DNA of 64,000 bases from Candidatus Glassbacteria bacterium (lineage in GTDB: Bacteria > Gemmatimonadota > Glassbacteria > GWA2-58-10), in contig VRUH01000003.1 in NCBI GenBank assembly GCA_019456185.1, forward strand, positions 18,204-82,203. Reading direction: 5' to 3'. Shown piece after piece: positions 35,419 through 44,365 of this stretch (position 1 is its first letter; each line of letters opens with the position of its first letter). The translations under genes were made by a program, and so were the position numbers. Under the pieces are notes generated by a model. It did not search any database. It was given only the letters and a program-made list of their open reading frames with translations, and was not told the DNA's origin.

Positions 35419-35925
35419 TTACGCGGCCTCAACGGAATGCCGCTCGTTGATGTAGAGAACGTCCACCAGCACTGCGGAATCGGCAGCCTGAGCCACCAGA
35501 GCCAGAGCACCGGTAGCCAGCTCACGGGCGGAGCCGGCCTTGATCCAGGAAGTGCCAGCGTTAATCACTTCGAGGGCGTCACCGGCCGCTACGTCAGCAG
35601 TGCCATCGACCAGGCCAAGACCTTTACCTCCGGTCTGGAACCAGGCCAACTCGTTAATAGCAGTAACCCTCAGAGCGCCGGCAGTCTTCTTGTAGACCTC
35701 ACTGCCGGTTGTGGCGTTGGCGATAGCGCCGAACATGTAGGTGATAACATAATCGATCGTTACCGGCTGTCCCTTCGCCAGCTCCGTTCCCACCCGGTTG
35801 TAAGCCGAGATAAAGTACCGGCATTTGCCGTCTACGCCGATATCCAACGCTTCGATACCAGCCGCTTTAGGCCTGCCCTTGATAGCATTAAATCGATTCC
35901 CGAAAATGTCCATAACTATCCTCAT
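35419..35925 (-). CDS. Probable head decoration/structural protein, 168 aa
   Basis: A small beta-rich protein, rich in Ala and Gly (MFGAIANATTGSEVYKKTAG, LGLVDGTADVAAGDALEVIN). Composition and position after the coat gene suit a capsid decoration protein. The start (VMDIFGNRFNAIKG) overlaps the end of the upstream 124-aa gene by 4 bases. A terminator-like hairpin follows it. Confidence 0.6.
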   Translation of the reverse strand: MRIVMDIFGNRFNAIKGRPKAAGIEALDIGVDGKCRYFISAYNRVGTELAKGQPVTIDYVITYMFGAIANATTGSEVYKKTAGALRVTAINELAWFQTGGKGLGLVDGTADVAAGDALEVINAGTSWIKAGSARELATGALALVAQAADSAVLVDVLYINERHSVEAA

Positions 35926-36296
35926 CTTGCGATTTTAACGCCCACGCCTCTTACTCGGGCCGTGGGAACCAAGGTCCCCGGGCCCGCGAAAACGAACCTG
36001 CATCGAATTGCCTCAATGCTTGCGCAATGGCTGTAAACCAACAGCCCGGAGACAACATCGCTTGCCGGATCATCGGCGGGCGTTAGATTAATAAGGGTGC
36101 CTGGGAGCACAAACCAATAATCACCGATTCTGCCCTCAAGCTGGAATGCGGCAGCCGCATCGAGATTTGAAACAGCAACACCAAAACTGGCCTCCTGCAC
36201 TTGGTAGGTTTCAAGTATTAACTCGGTGGCCGCCGTAACTCCGATGGTGCCGAAATCCATCCTTCGGCCCACCGCGCAATCCTGGTGCGTGAACAT
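35922..36296 (-). CDS. Small structural protein, 124 aa
   Basis: A beta-rich protein (FGTIGVTAATELILETYQVQ, RCRFVFAGPGTLVPTARVRG) of unknown family. It is translationally coupled to the 168-aa gene (overlap 35,922-35,925). It is probably a virion head or head-closure component. Confidence 0.58.
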   Translation of the reverse strand: MFTHQDCAVGRRMDFGTIGVTAATELILETYQVQEASFGVAVSNLDAAAAFQLEGRIGDYWFVLPGTLINLTPADDPASDVVSGLLVYSHCASIEAIRCRFVFAGPGTLVPTARVRGVGVKIAR

Positions 36297-36307
36297 AGTG
36301 GCTCACC

Positions 36308-36886
36308 TCACTGCCAAGTACTTGTTACCCAAGAGAATATAGTTCGATCCCCCACAGATATTGAATCATACGGTGCAAATCCTACGTCAATAAGATCCAT
36401 AAAGAGCGAATCACATTCAAGCCCGTCACTGGATATACGTAAAGACGTATCTTGCCTTGAACCGCCAAAAATATCCATCGTTGAGAAAGAAACGGTTCCG
36501 AAGTCCGAGCCTATATCGGATTTCGCCGTAATCACCAGTGTCCACGACTTTTGCGTCAAGCCATATCTGTTCACAAAAGCCGCGGAATCCGCACGAACAA
36601 AAGCGACCGGTCTACCCCTCATTTCTGTTGGAGTAGACAACGTATCCGTACCGGAACTATCTGCTGTGACCAATGAGTCAGTCCGGCCTCTCGCGTTCCA
36701 CCAACGAAAGTAACCGGTAATTTTCTTCACTGGCCGGGGGTCTGCCGGAGGCCGAAAGATTAGGCTGAAGAGTTCTGCGCGTATTGCAAAAGTAGAAGGA
36801 ACCGGCGCCGTGTTCTGTGCAAAAACGACAATAAATGCCGTCAGCAGCAGAGCGAACAGCGCCAATGCCAGAAATACTTTCCTCAT
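36308..36886 (-). CDS. Exported protein encoded inside the head gene cluster, 192 aa
   Basis: The N-terminus RKVFLALALFALLLTAFIVV ending FAQ is a strong signal peptide. The mature part (IRAELFSLIFRPPADPRPVK, SLVTADSSGTDTLSTPTEM) is beta-like and unrecognised. It lies directly downstream of the coat gene, where an exported product is unexpected. It follows a hairpin at 36,912-36,933 that may modulate its expression. Confidence 0.62.
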   Translation of the reverse strand: MRKVFLALALFALLLTAFIVVFAQNTAPVPSTFAIRAELFSLIFRPPADPRPVKKITGYFRWWNARGRTDSLVTADSSGTDTLSTPTEMRGRPVAFVRADSAAFVNRYGLTQKSWTLVITAKSDIGSDFGTVSFSTMDIFGGSRQDTSLRISSDGLECDSLFMDLIDVGFAPYDSISVGDRTIFSWVTSTWQ

Positions 36887-36911
36887 TTCGCCAATCTCCG
36901 GGTAAAGTTAG

Positions 36912-36933
36912 GGAAGGGACCTAAATCCCTTCC
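36912..36933. repeat. 8-bp inverted repeat after the coat gene
   Basis: GGAAGGGA (36,912-36,919) and TCCCTTCC (36,926-36,933) enclose a 6-base loop, 22 bases after the coat stop on the minus strand. The sequence beyond (CTAACTTTA) has only a short T run. It may be a partial terminator or a stabilising 3' hairpin for the abundant coat message. Confidence 0.45.
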
Positions 36934-36955
36934 ATCACATTCGGAACACCGTCAG

Positions 36956-38170
36956 TTACTCCCCGGCGATCATGCAGCACATATCCGGGTTGACTATCAG
37001 ACCGCCAAACAGCGAGTCGAACCGCTTGATGGTCTGAAGCTCCTTGATCTGATCACCCGCCGTGAAGAGCAGACTTACCCCGTCTACCGAGGTATTGAAC
37101 GACCTGCTCCCGCCGTCCAGCGGATGTAGCGGGGAGCTGGCGAAAGTAATGGCCTTTTTGTGACAGGCCAGGTTACGGGAGAAGGACGTCGATGCGCCAC
37201 CGAACAGCGTAACCGCACCGTCATTGGACGGGCTGGCCGAGCAGGTCTTACCGGGTACTGCAATGTCGATTGCCGGCCAGATTGGAACCGTGGCCTGTCC
37301 GGTGCCGGTGGCAACCGAATCCACATCCGCCGTTACCACGAACTGACGCAGGTACGGGAAGGCCTCGCCGTTGACGGGTTTGACCGCATAGCAACCTGCA
37401 AACGTGATAATGTCGCCCTGGAGCAGGAAGTCGGTGTACGCTCCACCGATCCCGTCAATTACCACGGTAGCACCCGTCTGGCTGGCGCCCATGACGATCG
37501 GGGTACCGTTGAACGAGCCGTTGGTGTGGCGGGAGATATTGTTGCTCTGCCAGAACGCCATATCGGCCGTGCGACCGACAAAGCCGCGCCGGAGCGCGTC
37601 TGCGGCGATCTTCTGGTTCGAGGTCGCCTTGATGTACTGCGCCAGGGCTCCTCGAGCTACCGGATTGAGCACGAAATTGCGGTCCTCACCCGGACAGCCC
37701 ATCTCGGTCAGACGAACAGCGGCATCGCTGACCACCTCGTCCGAGGCCGGCGTTACACCGGCTTCGCCAACGATATTCGCGCAACCCAGGGGGAGGGTGC
37801 CGAATATGTAGGTGTCGAAGTCATCCGCGATCGGGATCACTTGCTGATCGGCGATCTGTCTCTGGAAGTCCGCGATTTCCAGGGTCATGTCCTTTGCCGT
37901 TATCGTAACCGGCGTCACCTTGTGCTGTGACAACTTGACATCGACGTAGGACTCGATTGCGTTCTGACTATCACCGTTGCCAGTAATGTCAGGACCGTCA
38001 TAGGACCTCAGCTTGGCCGGAACACGCACCCGAACCGTATCCCCCTTGCCCGAGGGCTTGAACTCGGCCGTATAGTCCATATTGACGATATTTATGCCCA
38101 CTGTCTTGTTGGTCAGGACAGCCGCAAATACCTTTGCGACAATATCCTGGGTCATTATAGTGTTAGCCAT
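36956..38170 (-). CDS. Major coat protein, P22 gp5-like, 404 aa
   Basis: The protein reads ANTIMTQDIVAKVFAAVLTN then GDTVRVRVPAKL and YVDVKLSQHKVTPVTITAKD, the opening typical of P22-type coat proteins (HK97 fold), followed by ADQQVIPIADDFDTYIFGTL. Length is near that of P22 gp5 (430). It forms the capsid shell. The scaffold gene is immediately upstream and the portal further upstream, the standard P22 order. Confidence 0.83.
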   Translation of the reverse strand: MANTIMTQDIVAKVFAAVLTNKTVGINIVNMDYTAEFKPSGKGDTVRVRVPAKLRSYDGPDITGNGDSQNAIESYVDVKLSQHKVTPVTITAKDMTLEIADFQRQIADQQVIPIADDFDTYIFGTLPLGCANIVGEAGVTPASDEVVSDAAVRLTEMGCPGEDRNFVLNPVARGALAQYIKATSNQKIAADALRRGFVGRTADMAFWQSNNISRHTNGSFNGTPIVMGASQTGATVVIDGIGGAYTDFLLQGDIITFAGCYAVKPVNGEAFPYLRQFVVTADVDSVATGTGQATVPIWPAIDIAVPGKTCSASPSNDGAVTLFGGASTSFSRNLACHKKAITFASSPLHPLDGGSRSFNTSVDGVSLLFTAGDQIKELQTIKRFDSLFGGLIVNPDMCCMIAGE

Positions 38171-38199
38171 CGGTAACTGCCTTCTTTCTCATCAACCGC

Positions 38200-39408
38200 T
38201 CAACCGCCCTGTTCACCTCTGATACGCGCAAGTGAGGCGTTGTCTAAATGTTCTTTCAGCGCCTTCGGAGAAGCCGTATTTGCATCGAACGGCTCCGCAT
38301 CGCCCGCGCCGGATACCGTCTTGATAGGCTCAGCAGCGGCGGTTGTACGTTTTTTGGCCGGCTTATCTTCTTTGCCGGCGGTAATAGGAGTCTTGCCATC
38401 GGCCCGAAGTTGCATATCGACTTTAGCAAGCTCCCGTATCTGGCCTTTTTGAGAGAGAGCAGCTATCCGCTTTACCTCTTCGGGGTTTTTCCCGAGGTGA
38501 TACGCTAACTCGGTAAAGTTATCGCTCTCATACACTTCTTCGACCATTAACGGGGTATATGGCAACGATTCAACCATTGCCACTTCCTCGAAATCCTCAT
38601 ACTGAACTACAGCAGCGGCGATCTTGCGATCATCCTCCGCTTGACGCTCGAGATCAAGAGCGGTGTTGGCATCTTGCTCTCTCTTCGTGCGTTCGCCCTT
38701 TAGAGCCTGATCCACCTTCCAGTCAGTCATTTTTTCGATATATTCATCACGCGCGACCTCGAAATCATCGTAATTCTCGAAGTCGCTAACAACTGGCTTG
38801 ACAGGTTTCCCGGTATCATCAGCCTGGTCGGTTTTTTTCTCCGCCTTCTTTTCGGGATCTGCATCACCCTTCTTATCAGGATCAGAGTCTTTACCTTCCA
38901 GTTCGGTAATCCGCTTGTCCCTCTTATCGAGTTCAGCTTGCAGGGCCGCGTTCTTGCGCTCTTCCTCTTTCCGCTGTATTACAGCCTTACCGATACGCTT
39001 CTTGACACCAGTGGGATCATCTTCAGCAATCAGATCACTATCGACATCTTCAGGCTTATCCGGAGGGTCCGAATCCCCCGCCTTCTCTGGATCTTCCGGC
39101 TTCTCTTTCTTGGCCTCGGTCTTTTTCTCTCCGGTCTCTTCCTCTCCGGCCTCTTCGGAACCGCTCTTCTTTTCTTCCTTGGCCTTTTCAGCGGCCTCAA
39201 GGTCCGCCAGCGTTTGATCGCCCTTAAGCGTCTTTGGTTCGCCGTCTGGACCAGTGACTACGAAGGTCCTTCCACTGAAAACCGAAGCCGCCTTCTCTGT
39301 ATCCGCGGGCTTCGCCGTTCCATCCTTCGTTTCAGTAGCCGCTGGCTTTTCGGTCGATGCTGGCTTTTCGATTCCTTCTACCGTTTTTCCTGCTGTATCT
39401 TCAGACAT
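38200..39408 (-). CDS. Capsid scaffolding protein, 402 aa
   Basis: A highly charged helical protein rich in Lys, Glu, Asp and Pro (EETGEKKTEAKKEKPEDPEK, KGDADPEKKAEKKTDQADDT) with coiled-coil stretches (QAELDKRDKRITELEGK) and a basic C-terminus (ALKEHLDNASLARIRGEQGG). Directly upstream of the coat gene, it has the position and composition of P22-type scaffolds, which guide coat assembly and leave the prohead. Confidence 0.75.
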   Translation of the reverse strand: MSEDTAGKTVEGIEKPASTEKPAATETKDGTAKPADTEKAASVFSGRTFVVTGPDGEPKTLKGDQTLADLEAAEKAKEEKKSGSEEAGEEETGEKKTEAKKEKPEDPEKAGDSDPPDKPEDVDSDLIAEDDPTGVKKRIGKAVIQRKEEERKNAALQAELDKRDKRITELEGKDSDPDKKGDADPEKKAEKKTDQADDTGKPVKPVVSDFENYDDFEVARDEYIEKMTDWKVDQALKGERTKREQDANTALDLERQAEDDRKIAAAVVQYEDFEEVAMVESLPYTPLMVEEVYESDNFTELAYHLGKNPEEVKRIAALSQKGQIRELAKVDMQLRADGKTPITAGKEDKPAKKRTTAAAEPIKTVSGAGDAEPFDANTASPKALKEHLDNASLARIRGEQGG

Positions 39409-39479
39409 TCTATCTCCTGTTGATTTCCCCGGTCATAAGCGGCCGGGAGCACAATCCTCGGCGTAACCCACCGGTAGGT

Positions 39480-39713
39480 TCAACTTACTTTCGTATAGCT
39501 GTAGTTTGCCTTGATAACGTTCTGTAACAGGTATTTCCCGGCACTATCGGCGGCCAACAGGCCATTATAAACCGATTGCGGAACGTTCTGATAGGTGTAG
39601 GTGGCTCCACTGACAAAGACGATAAGCAGGGTCTTGGCCACCTGGTCATACTCAGCCTCTTTCACAGAGGATGATTGCAATGAAACTCTGGTGGGTTTCT
39701 CCTTTCCAGTCAT
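39480..39713 (-). CDS. KTSC-domain protein, 77 aa
   Basis: The sequence SSSVKEAEYDQVAKTLLIVF then VSGATYTYQNVPQSVYNGLL and SAGKYLLQNVIKANYSY matches the KTSC fold (S-x-x-I-x-x-x-x-Y-D...L-x-V-x-F-x-x-G-x-x-Y-x-Y-x-x-V-P). KTSC domains are found alone in phages and fused to Lys-tRNA synthetase-like proteins; they may bind RNA. Start overlaps the upstream stop (ATGA). Confidence 0.8.
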   Translation of the reverse strand: MTGKEKPTRVSLQSSSVKEAEYDQVAKTLLIVFVSGATYTYQNVPQSVYNGLLAADSAGKYLLQNVIKANYSYTKVS

Positions 39714-39910
39714 GTCCTTACCTTTTTGGTAGGTGGATCTCGGTTGAGTTCCACGTTCTTATGCTTTCTACACAGGTCACAGGTTGCTATTTTCGTTGCT
39801 CTTTTAATTTTCATAGTACCGAGACAGCCGGCAGTAATTACGCAAGGCGCTATCCAGTGCCGGCCTCGCTTTTTCCATTCGTAGGATTTAGTGCCGATCT
39901 CCACGATCAC
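39710..39910 (-). CDS. Small four-Cys protein, 66 aa
   Basis: A GTG start overlaps the portal stop (GTGA), with AAGGG upstream. Cys residues in APCVITAGCLG and IATCDLCRKH suggest a zinc finger. It is basic and contains no family I recognise. It lies between the portal and KTSC genes and is coupled to both. Confidence 0.62.
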   Translation of the reverse strand: MIVEIGTKSYEWKKRGRHWIAPCVITAGCLGTMKIKRATKIATCDLCRKHKNVELNRDPPTKKVRT

Positions 39911-41997
39911 GGCTGAGGCCCTTCCTTCATTTTCGCAGCCAGGGCATCGATCTGTTTGTCAGACAACCCCATCTTCTTGGCCGCCGCCCGCATGTCCAGC
40001 ACCGCTTTCATAGCAACCGCCTCGGCTGCGATAACTTTTGAGGCCATTGTCGGGTCAACGGGAGCTTGTGGCTGCTCTGGCTCCCCCTGGTCAAGTGTAG
40101 TGGGGTCAATCGGCTGGCCATCCGGACCGAGAAGACCTGAATCACTACCAACCGCGCTACCTTTCTCGCCTTCTCCACGTTTTTGTAGGTGCATTTGCCG
40201 GATTTCAGGGGGTAGAAGCATTTCAAGGTCTTCGGCCAGCTCGTCAGCATCGGGGAAATCGCTCATCTTGGCGACTCTTGGGAGTACGATCGGGGCAATG
40301 TCCGGGGCAACTCGCACGAATTCGGTCAATAATTCGGCGGCTTCCGTTCTTCGGGTTTCGTGGGAGGTCCCAATCGTTACAACTACATCGTACCGGCCAA
40401 CCTTCGGGTCGAAGATTCTCTCTTCCGGTGGTAATTCCTCGTGATTGTAGCCTTCTTCCGGTCTTTCGCCGAACTTTACCTTACGGACCTCACCATCAAC
40501 TCCCAATATCCGGACTATCCGATCCGCATCATAAATCCGGGGTATAACATCGAGGAGGAGCTTCCCGAGGGTCTTCAGCGTCCGGGCAAAGTTATCCTGG
40601 TAGATATATGTTCCTCTTTCGGCCTGCCGTTCCCGCTTGCCGATTGCTACGCCACTGATTTCGTTGCCCTGTGCCCCTAACGAGCTGTCATAAATCCCCA
40701 TCGTTGACTTCAGGTTGTCTTTGTTTACTGCGGCCCGCTTTTCCATCCCTATCGGAATAGTGGGAGGCGTTACGCGAGCTGGCATTGCTGTAGCGGCGTC
40801 CTCATCAGGCGTGTAGGTCAAAACATAGACCGGATCACCCTTCGCAGCGGCCTCATAAAGCTTTTCATGCCCCGAGACCTGCTTTTTCGTGGCCTGGAAT
40901 GGAGCCGTGGGAGCCAGCGCGACTACTTCAGTCGTCTTCGACTCCCAATAGTTGATCATCCGTTGTGCATCGATCCCGTCCCGGACCATGCCTCTGATAT
41001 GGCGTTTCCCGCCAATATTTCTTTCCTTGCCCCATGCCATGAGGATCGGGTAATACTGACTCGGGAATTCTCTCGGTCCATCGAGGATCTTTGCTCCATT
41101 CATCTTATACCACATGATTTTCTTAACTTTGGCCTTGCGGCGGTACTCTGTGGTGCCGTCAGCCCGGGTCTTTACCTTTGCTCCGTCTGGAATATTGTCT
41201 GCCTGCACCACCGCGCCGGACTCGAGCATAACTATTTCCTGCTCTTCGGTAACACGCTCAAAATATTCTGCCACCCTGACCGTATCGCCTGTCCATCCTA
41301 CCAGCCAAGTAGCCATCCGACTATCGCTAACAGTGGCCGTTAATGACTCGACCGGCTCTCCGGGGTATTCCTCTTCGTAATCCTCTTTCTGCATATCCTG
41401 GTAGATGAAGAAGTATTTCCCGTCCTGCTTATCGTAATCCTGTGCGCCTGGGTCCCATCTAACGCTGAAAACGTTTGTAATCCACTTCAACTTGACCACC
41501 TGGTCGAAAGAATCTTCGCTTTCGTACTCAGTCACCAGGCGAAAAGCACCCCGGCCACAAGATGTTTGGGACTCGAAGGCGTTATCTGTGATCATTTCTC
41601 CATCAGAATTCGCCATAATCGCCCGTATCAGACCGTTGAGAGTCTCCGCAGTCTCGGGATCTGCAACATCGTCAACCGGACGGACCTTTATTTCCGGCTT
41701 GTTTTGCCTCTGATCACCTACTACCTGGCTGATCTTTTCGGGCATCATATTCAGGACCATGCAGGGCTGCTCATTCGCCTTCCGCTGCCTGAGAAGATAA
41801 GCCGGCCATTGATCACCACACTCAAACTCTAAATCAGCTTTGGCGAGGGCGGCCTGTATTTCATCGGCCTTTTCTGATCGGTGGAACCGGCCCAAAGCTC
41901 GAGTATGAGTGGCGTCAAGCTTTAGCTGCTCCGCTGATTTCTTCGGGGCGTTATCGTTCTCCACAGAAACCTCTACTACTATTCCTGTGTCGGTCAT
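39907..41997 (-). CDS. Portal protein, P22 gp1-like, 696 aa
   Basis: The start at 41,997 overlaps the large-terminase stop as ATGA; an ATG 9 bases earlier is an alternative. Typical P22-portal phrases are seen: FECGDQWPAYLLRQRKANEQ, MVLNMMPEKISQVVGDQRQN, PEIKVRPVDD and GRGAFRLVTEY, then an inner domain (IYDSSLGAQGNEISGVAIGK) and a helical C-terminal barrel (KVIAAEAVAMKAVLDMRAA). The ring of 12 subunits forms the DNA-entry channel and binds terminase. The length is close to P22 gp1 (725). Confidence 0.88.
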   Translation of the reverse strand: MTDTGIVVEVSVENDNAPKKSAEQLKLDATHTRALGRFHRSEKADEIQAALAKADLEFECGDQWPAYLLRQRKANEQPCMVLNMMPEKISQVVGDQRQNKPEIKVRPVDDVADPETAETLNGLIRAIMANSDGEMITDNAFESQTSCGRGAFRLVTEYESEDSFDQVVKLKWITNVFSVRWDPGAQDYDKQDGKYFFIYQDMQKEDYEEEYPGEPVESLTATVSDSRMATWLVGWTGDTVRVAEYFERVTEEQEIVMLESGAVVQADNIPDGAKVKTRADGTTEYRRKAKVKKIMWYKMNGAKILDGPREFPSQYYPILMAWGKERNIGGKRHIRGMVRDGIDAQRMINYWESKTTEVVALAPTAPFQATKKQVSGHEKLYEAAAKGDPVYVLTYTPDEDAATAMPARVTPPTIPIGMEKRAAVNKDNLKSTMGIYDSSLGAQGNEISGVAIGKRERQAERGTYIYQDNFARTLKTLGKLLLDVIPRIYDADRIVRILGVDGEVRKVKFGERPEEGYNHEELPPEERIFDPKVGRYDVVVTIGTSHETRRTEAAELLTEFVRVAPDIAPIVLPRVAKMSDFPDADELAEDLEMLLPPEIRQMHLQKRGEGEKGSAVGSDSGLLGPDGQPIDPTTLDQGEPEQPQAPVDPTMASKVIAAEAVAMKAVLDMRAAAKKMGLSDKQIDALAAKMKEGPQP

Positions 41998-43448
41998 TTC
42001 ATCCATCCACCATCAGAAGTTGCACCGCTGGCTGCCGCATGGCTATCAAAGGATGCCGTTTTCCCCATTAGCTTGGATATATCAACATCTTCCGCGGTGA
42101 GGCTCTTGGCGTACTTCTCCCACCACAGAGCAAGGGTCTGGAAGGCATCGGCGCCGTGGGAGTTCTTATCATGCACAGGCTGGCATTTGAATATCCCTGG
42201 ATTCTTTTCTTGCATTTCTCTTCGGTATCCCCTGAGAGTCTCAACGCCCTTAAAGCAGCTTTCTTTGGTGTCTTTATTGTCGGCCTCTACGTAGTTGAAC
42301 CACACCCTACCGATCATCTGACGGCTTTTCTCTATAGCATCTTCCTTTGATTCCGGCTTCTTCATACAGATCACCTTGCCGATCTTCATCTCTTCGAGGA
42401 TTCCCTGCCGGCTCTTACCTACTGACAGGTCCCGAACCTTGCCATCGTGGGGAAGGATGTGCGTGTCAAAGCTGGTCAGGTGGTCCTGCTGCCACTTTCT
42501 TAACCAATTGCCGTAATGCGACAGCGCCAGGCCACTGTTCGAGTAGTAGGCGAGTGCTCTGACCTCACGGCCGAGAATCTGGACCACCCAGATAGTTGTC
42601 GAGTCATCCATGCCCAGGTCCCAGAAGGTATAAACCGGCAGGGTCGTCTCTACGGGGATCCTCAACATCCGTCCTGTATTCTTTGCGGCAAGCATTTCCT
42701 CACGGTAGTAGGCTCCTGGGTTCGCGGCCTCGTAGGACAGATAGAACTCCTGCTCGATCATATCATCAGTCATACCATCCCGCCGGGCCTGTTCTATCTG
42801 AGCTTTCGTGATCGCGCCCGTATCGTCAACAGTAAGCGGATGGTAAAACCACCGGCCAGGGTCAGCTTTTGCGAGCTGGCCAAGTTCGTAAGCATGGTTC
42901 TTACCTCGAGGGGACCAGTTAAACAGTGCCCATCCATCGTTTTCAATCAGGATCGGCTGCATATACATCCAGACCGCAGGGTTCTGCAGGCTGAACTCGC
43001 TGTATACCTGGCCGATGGCGCCGGTTCCCATCGAAGAGTTCCACCTGTCTGTACCGATAATGCGGAAAATCGAGTTGTTCTTATACTCGATCAGCATATC
43101 CGAATCGTGCTTCTTCTTGATCAGTTGGGGCGGGAAGTGTCCCATAAACGGGAAGCCGGCACGGTCCATTCCTTCCCACAGAACTCGCCGGCCCTGCGTG
43201 TACTCCGGAAACAGGTACTGATAACTCCCAACGCGCTGGAGCATCTCTATGGCAACGATATTGAGGAACGTCTTATCCTTCCCGGCCCTCCGGTGCCAGG
43301 GACAGGCAATCCGCTTGTAACCAAGTGCCATTGCATCAAAAACCGGCTCCTGGTAGAACCGCGGCGTGAACCGGTACGGCATCTTGATATTGCCGTCCTC
43401 TTCCATGTCTGCCAGTTCATCATAAGCTATGGCTCTGGAGTTATTCAC
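41994..43448 (-). CDS. terL: Large terminase subunit, 484 aa
   Basis: The packaging motor ATPase/nuclease. Start GTG 43,448, with GGAGG six bases upstream, is preferred over the adjacent GTG 43,451. Walker A-like CPWHRRAGKDKTFLN (about residue 50), a Walker B-like GQVYSEFSL, and nuclease-region segments PVYTFWDLGMDDSTTIW and the C-terminal HGADAFQTLAL are visible. The gene overlaps the small terminase by 8 bases and the portal by 4. Length is typical. Confidence 0.87.
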   Translation of the reverse strand: MNNSRAIAYDELADMEEDGNIKMPYRFTPRFYQEPVFDAMALGYKRIACPWHRRAGKDKTFLNIVAIEMLQRVGSYQYLFPEYTQGRRVLWEGMDRAGFPFMGHFPPQLIKKKHDSDMLIEYKNNSIFRIIGTDRWNSSMGTGAIGQVYSEFSLQNPAVWMYMQPILIENDGWALFNWSPRGKNHAYELGQLAKADPGRWFYHPLTVDDTGAITKAQIEQARRDGMTDDMIEQEFYLSYEAANPGAYYREEMLAAKNTGRMLRIPVETTLPVYTFWDLGMDDSTTIWVVQILGREVRALAYYSNSGLALSHYGNWLRKWQQDHLTSFDTHILPHDGKVRDLSVGKSRQGILEEMKIGKVICMKKPESKEDAIEKSRQMIGRVWFNYVEADNKDTKESCFKGVETLRGYRREMQEKNPGIFKCQPVHDKNSHGADAFQTLALWWEKYAKSLTAEDVDISKLMGKTASFDSHAAASGATSDGGWMK

Positions 43449-44070
43449 CACGATCCTCCGTATCGGCAGTGCTGGCCTTTTTTGTCCCCTTCGAGGTAAT
43501 GCTATCCGTAGGAGTAGGAGGTGGAATATCGCCTGGCTCCCCGTACAAGCCATCGATCGTCACGTGTATGTCACCAGTAAACTGATCACCGCTCTTCGCC
43601 CATATCTTGCGCTCACGGTTCATCAGCCAGAACTTGATTGCTTGAATGTCGGCGGGGATAAGCTTACTGACCACTTTCGTTGTCACCAGAGCGTCCTTGA
43701 CCGTCTTCGGCAAGGTCTTCACCAGCTCGGGCACCGACTCGCGGGCTTCGCCCTTCAAAGAGTTAAGGATCACACTGATTAGAGGTTCGCTTGTCGTCTC
43801 ATCGTACTCAACTCCAAGGCATCTCTCAAACAAAGCGTTTGTTACTTTTCTGTTTGGAAGGTGCTTCGCGCGTGTAACGGCCTCCTTAAACTCCAACTTA
43901 TCCTTTTTCGTCCTATACCAAACCGAAGTGCTGATCGATAGCATTGCACAAATATCTTCATCGACTAAACCTTCTTCACACCACTTGATAATTTTATCCA
44001 TGTTTGGCTCGATAATCTCATCCCAAGCAGTGGTTCTTCCTGTCTTTTCAGCTTTTGTTTCATCAGTCAT
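43441..44070 (-). CDS. terS: Small terminase subunit, 209 aa
   Basis: The N-terminal DKIIKWCEEGLVDEDICAML then SISTSVWYRTKKDKLEF is an HTH of the type seen in small terminases that recognise pac sites. A helical middle (ISVILNSLKGEARESVPELV) would form the oligomeric ring. ATG 44,070 is chosen, with GAGAGA just before; a GTG 9 bases earlier is possible. Directly upstream of the large terminase. Confidence 0.8.
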   Translation of the reverse strand: MTDETKAEKTGRTTAWDEIIEPNMDKIIKWCEEGLVDEDICAMLSISTSVWYRTKKDKLEFKEAVTRAKHLPNRKVTNALFERCLGVEYDETTSEPLISVILNSLKGEARESVPELVKTLPKTVKDALVTTKVVSKLIPADIQAIKFWLMNRERKIWAKSGDQFTGDIHVTIDGLYGEPGDIPPPTPTDSITSKGTKKASTADTEDRGE

Positions 44071-44151
44071 TTCTCTCACACGCGCGTAAAAGAATAAGAA
44101 AAGCTTTTGTATTTAAAGACTACTACTACTACCTATTCAGTACGCTTTAAC

Positions 44152-44319
44152 TCAGGTAGGAAGAGAGATTACCAGGCCGTGTTTGACTCTGATCCTTGCA
44201 AGTATTTCCATAGCTTTCCAGAAAACAGCTACAAATCCAACCGGACGGCAACCACACTGGCAACACCGTTCTTCCTCAATTATTTTTCGTAGCTGACACT
44301 TAAAATCCTCTGGCGCCAT
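44152..44319 (-). CDS. Small Cys-rich protein, 55 aa
   Basis: GAGGTTGAACG precedes the ATG at 44,319. The product has a CCQCGC cluster at residues 19-24 after a charged helix (CQLRKIIEEER), then a hydrophobic amphipathic segment (GFVAVFWKAMEILARI). A zinc or iron-sulphur site is possible. It lies in the gap between terminase and the membrane-protein gene. The rest of the gap (44,071-44,151) shows nothing beyond a short TAC triplet run. Confidence 0.5.
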   Translation of the reverse strand: MAPEDFKCQLRKIIEEERCCQCGCRPVGFVAVFWKAMEILARIRVKHGLVISLPT

Positions 44320-44365
44320 CGTTCAACCTCGATCTCTGATCAGTTTTCCAAAGTATTTTTCATCA

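Noticed and set aside
42516..43499. Plus-strand open frame of 327 codons opposite the large terminase
   Set aside because: The terminase motifs on the minus strand settle the coding strand.
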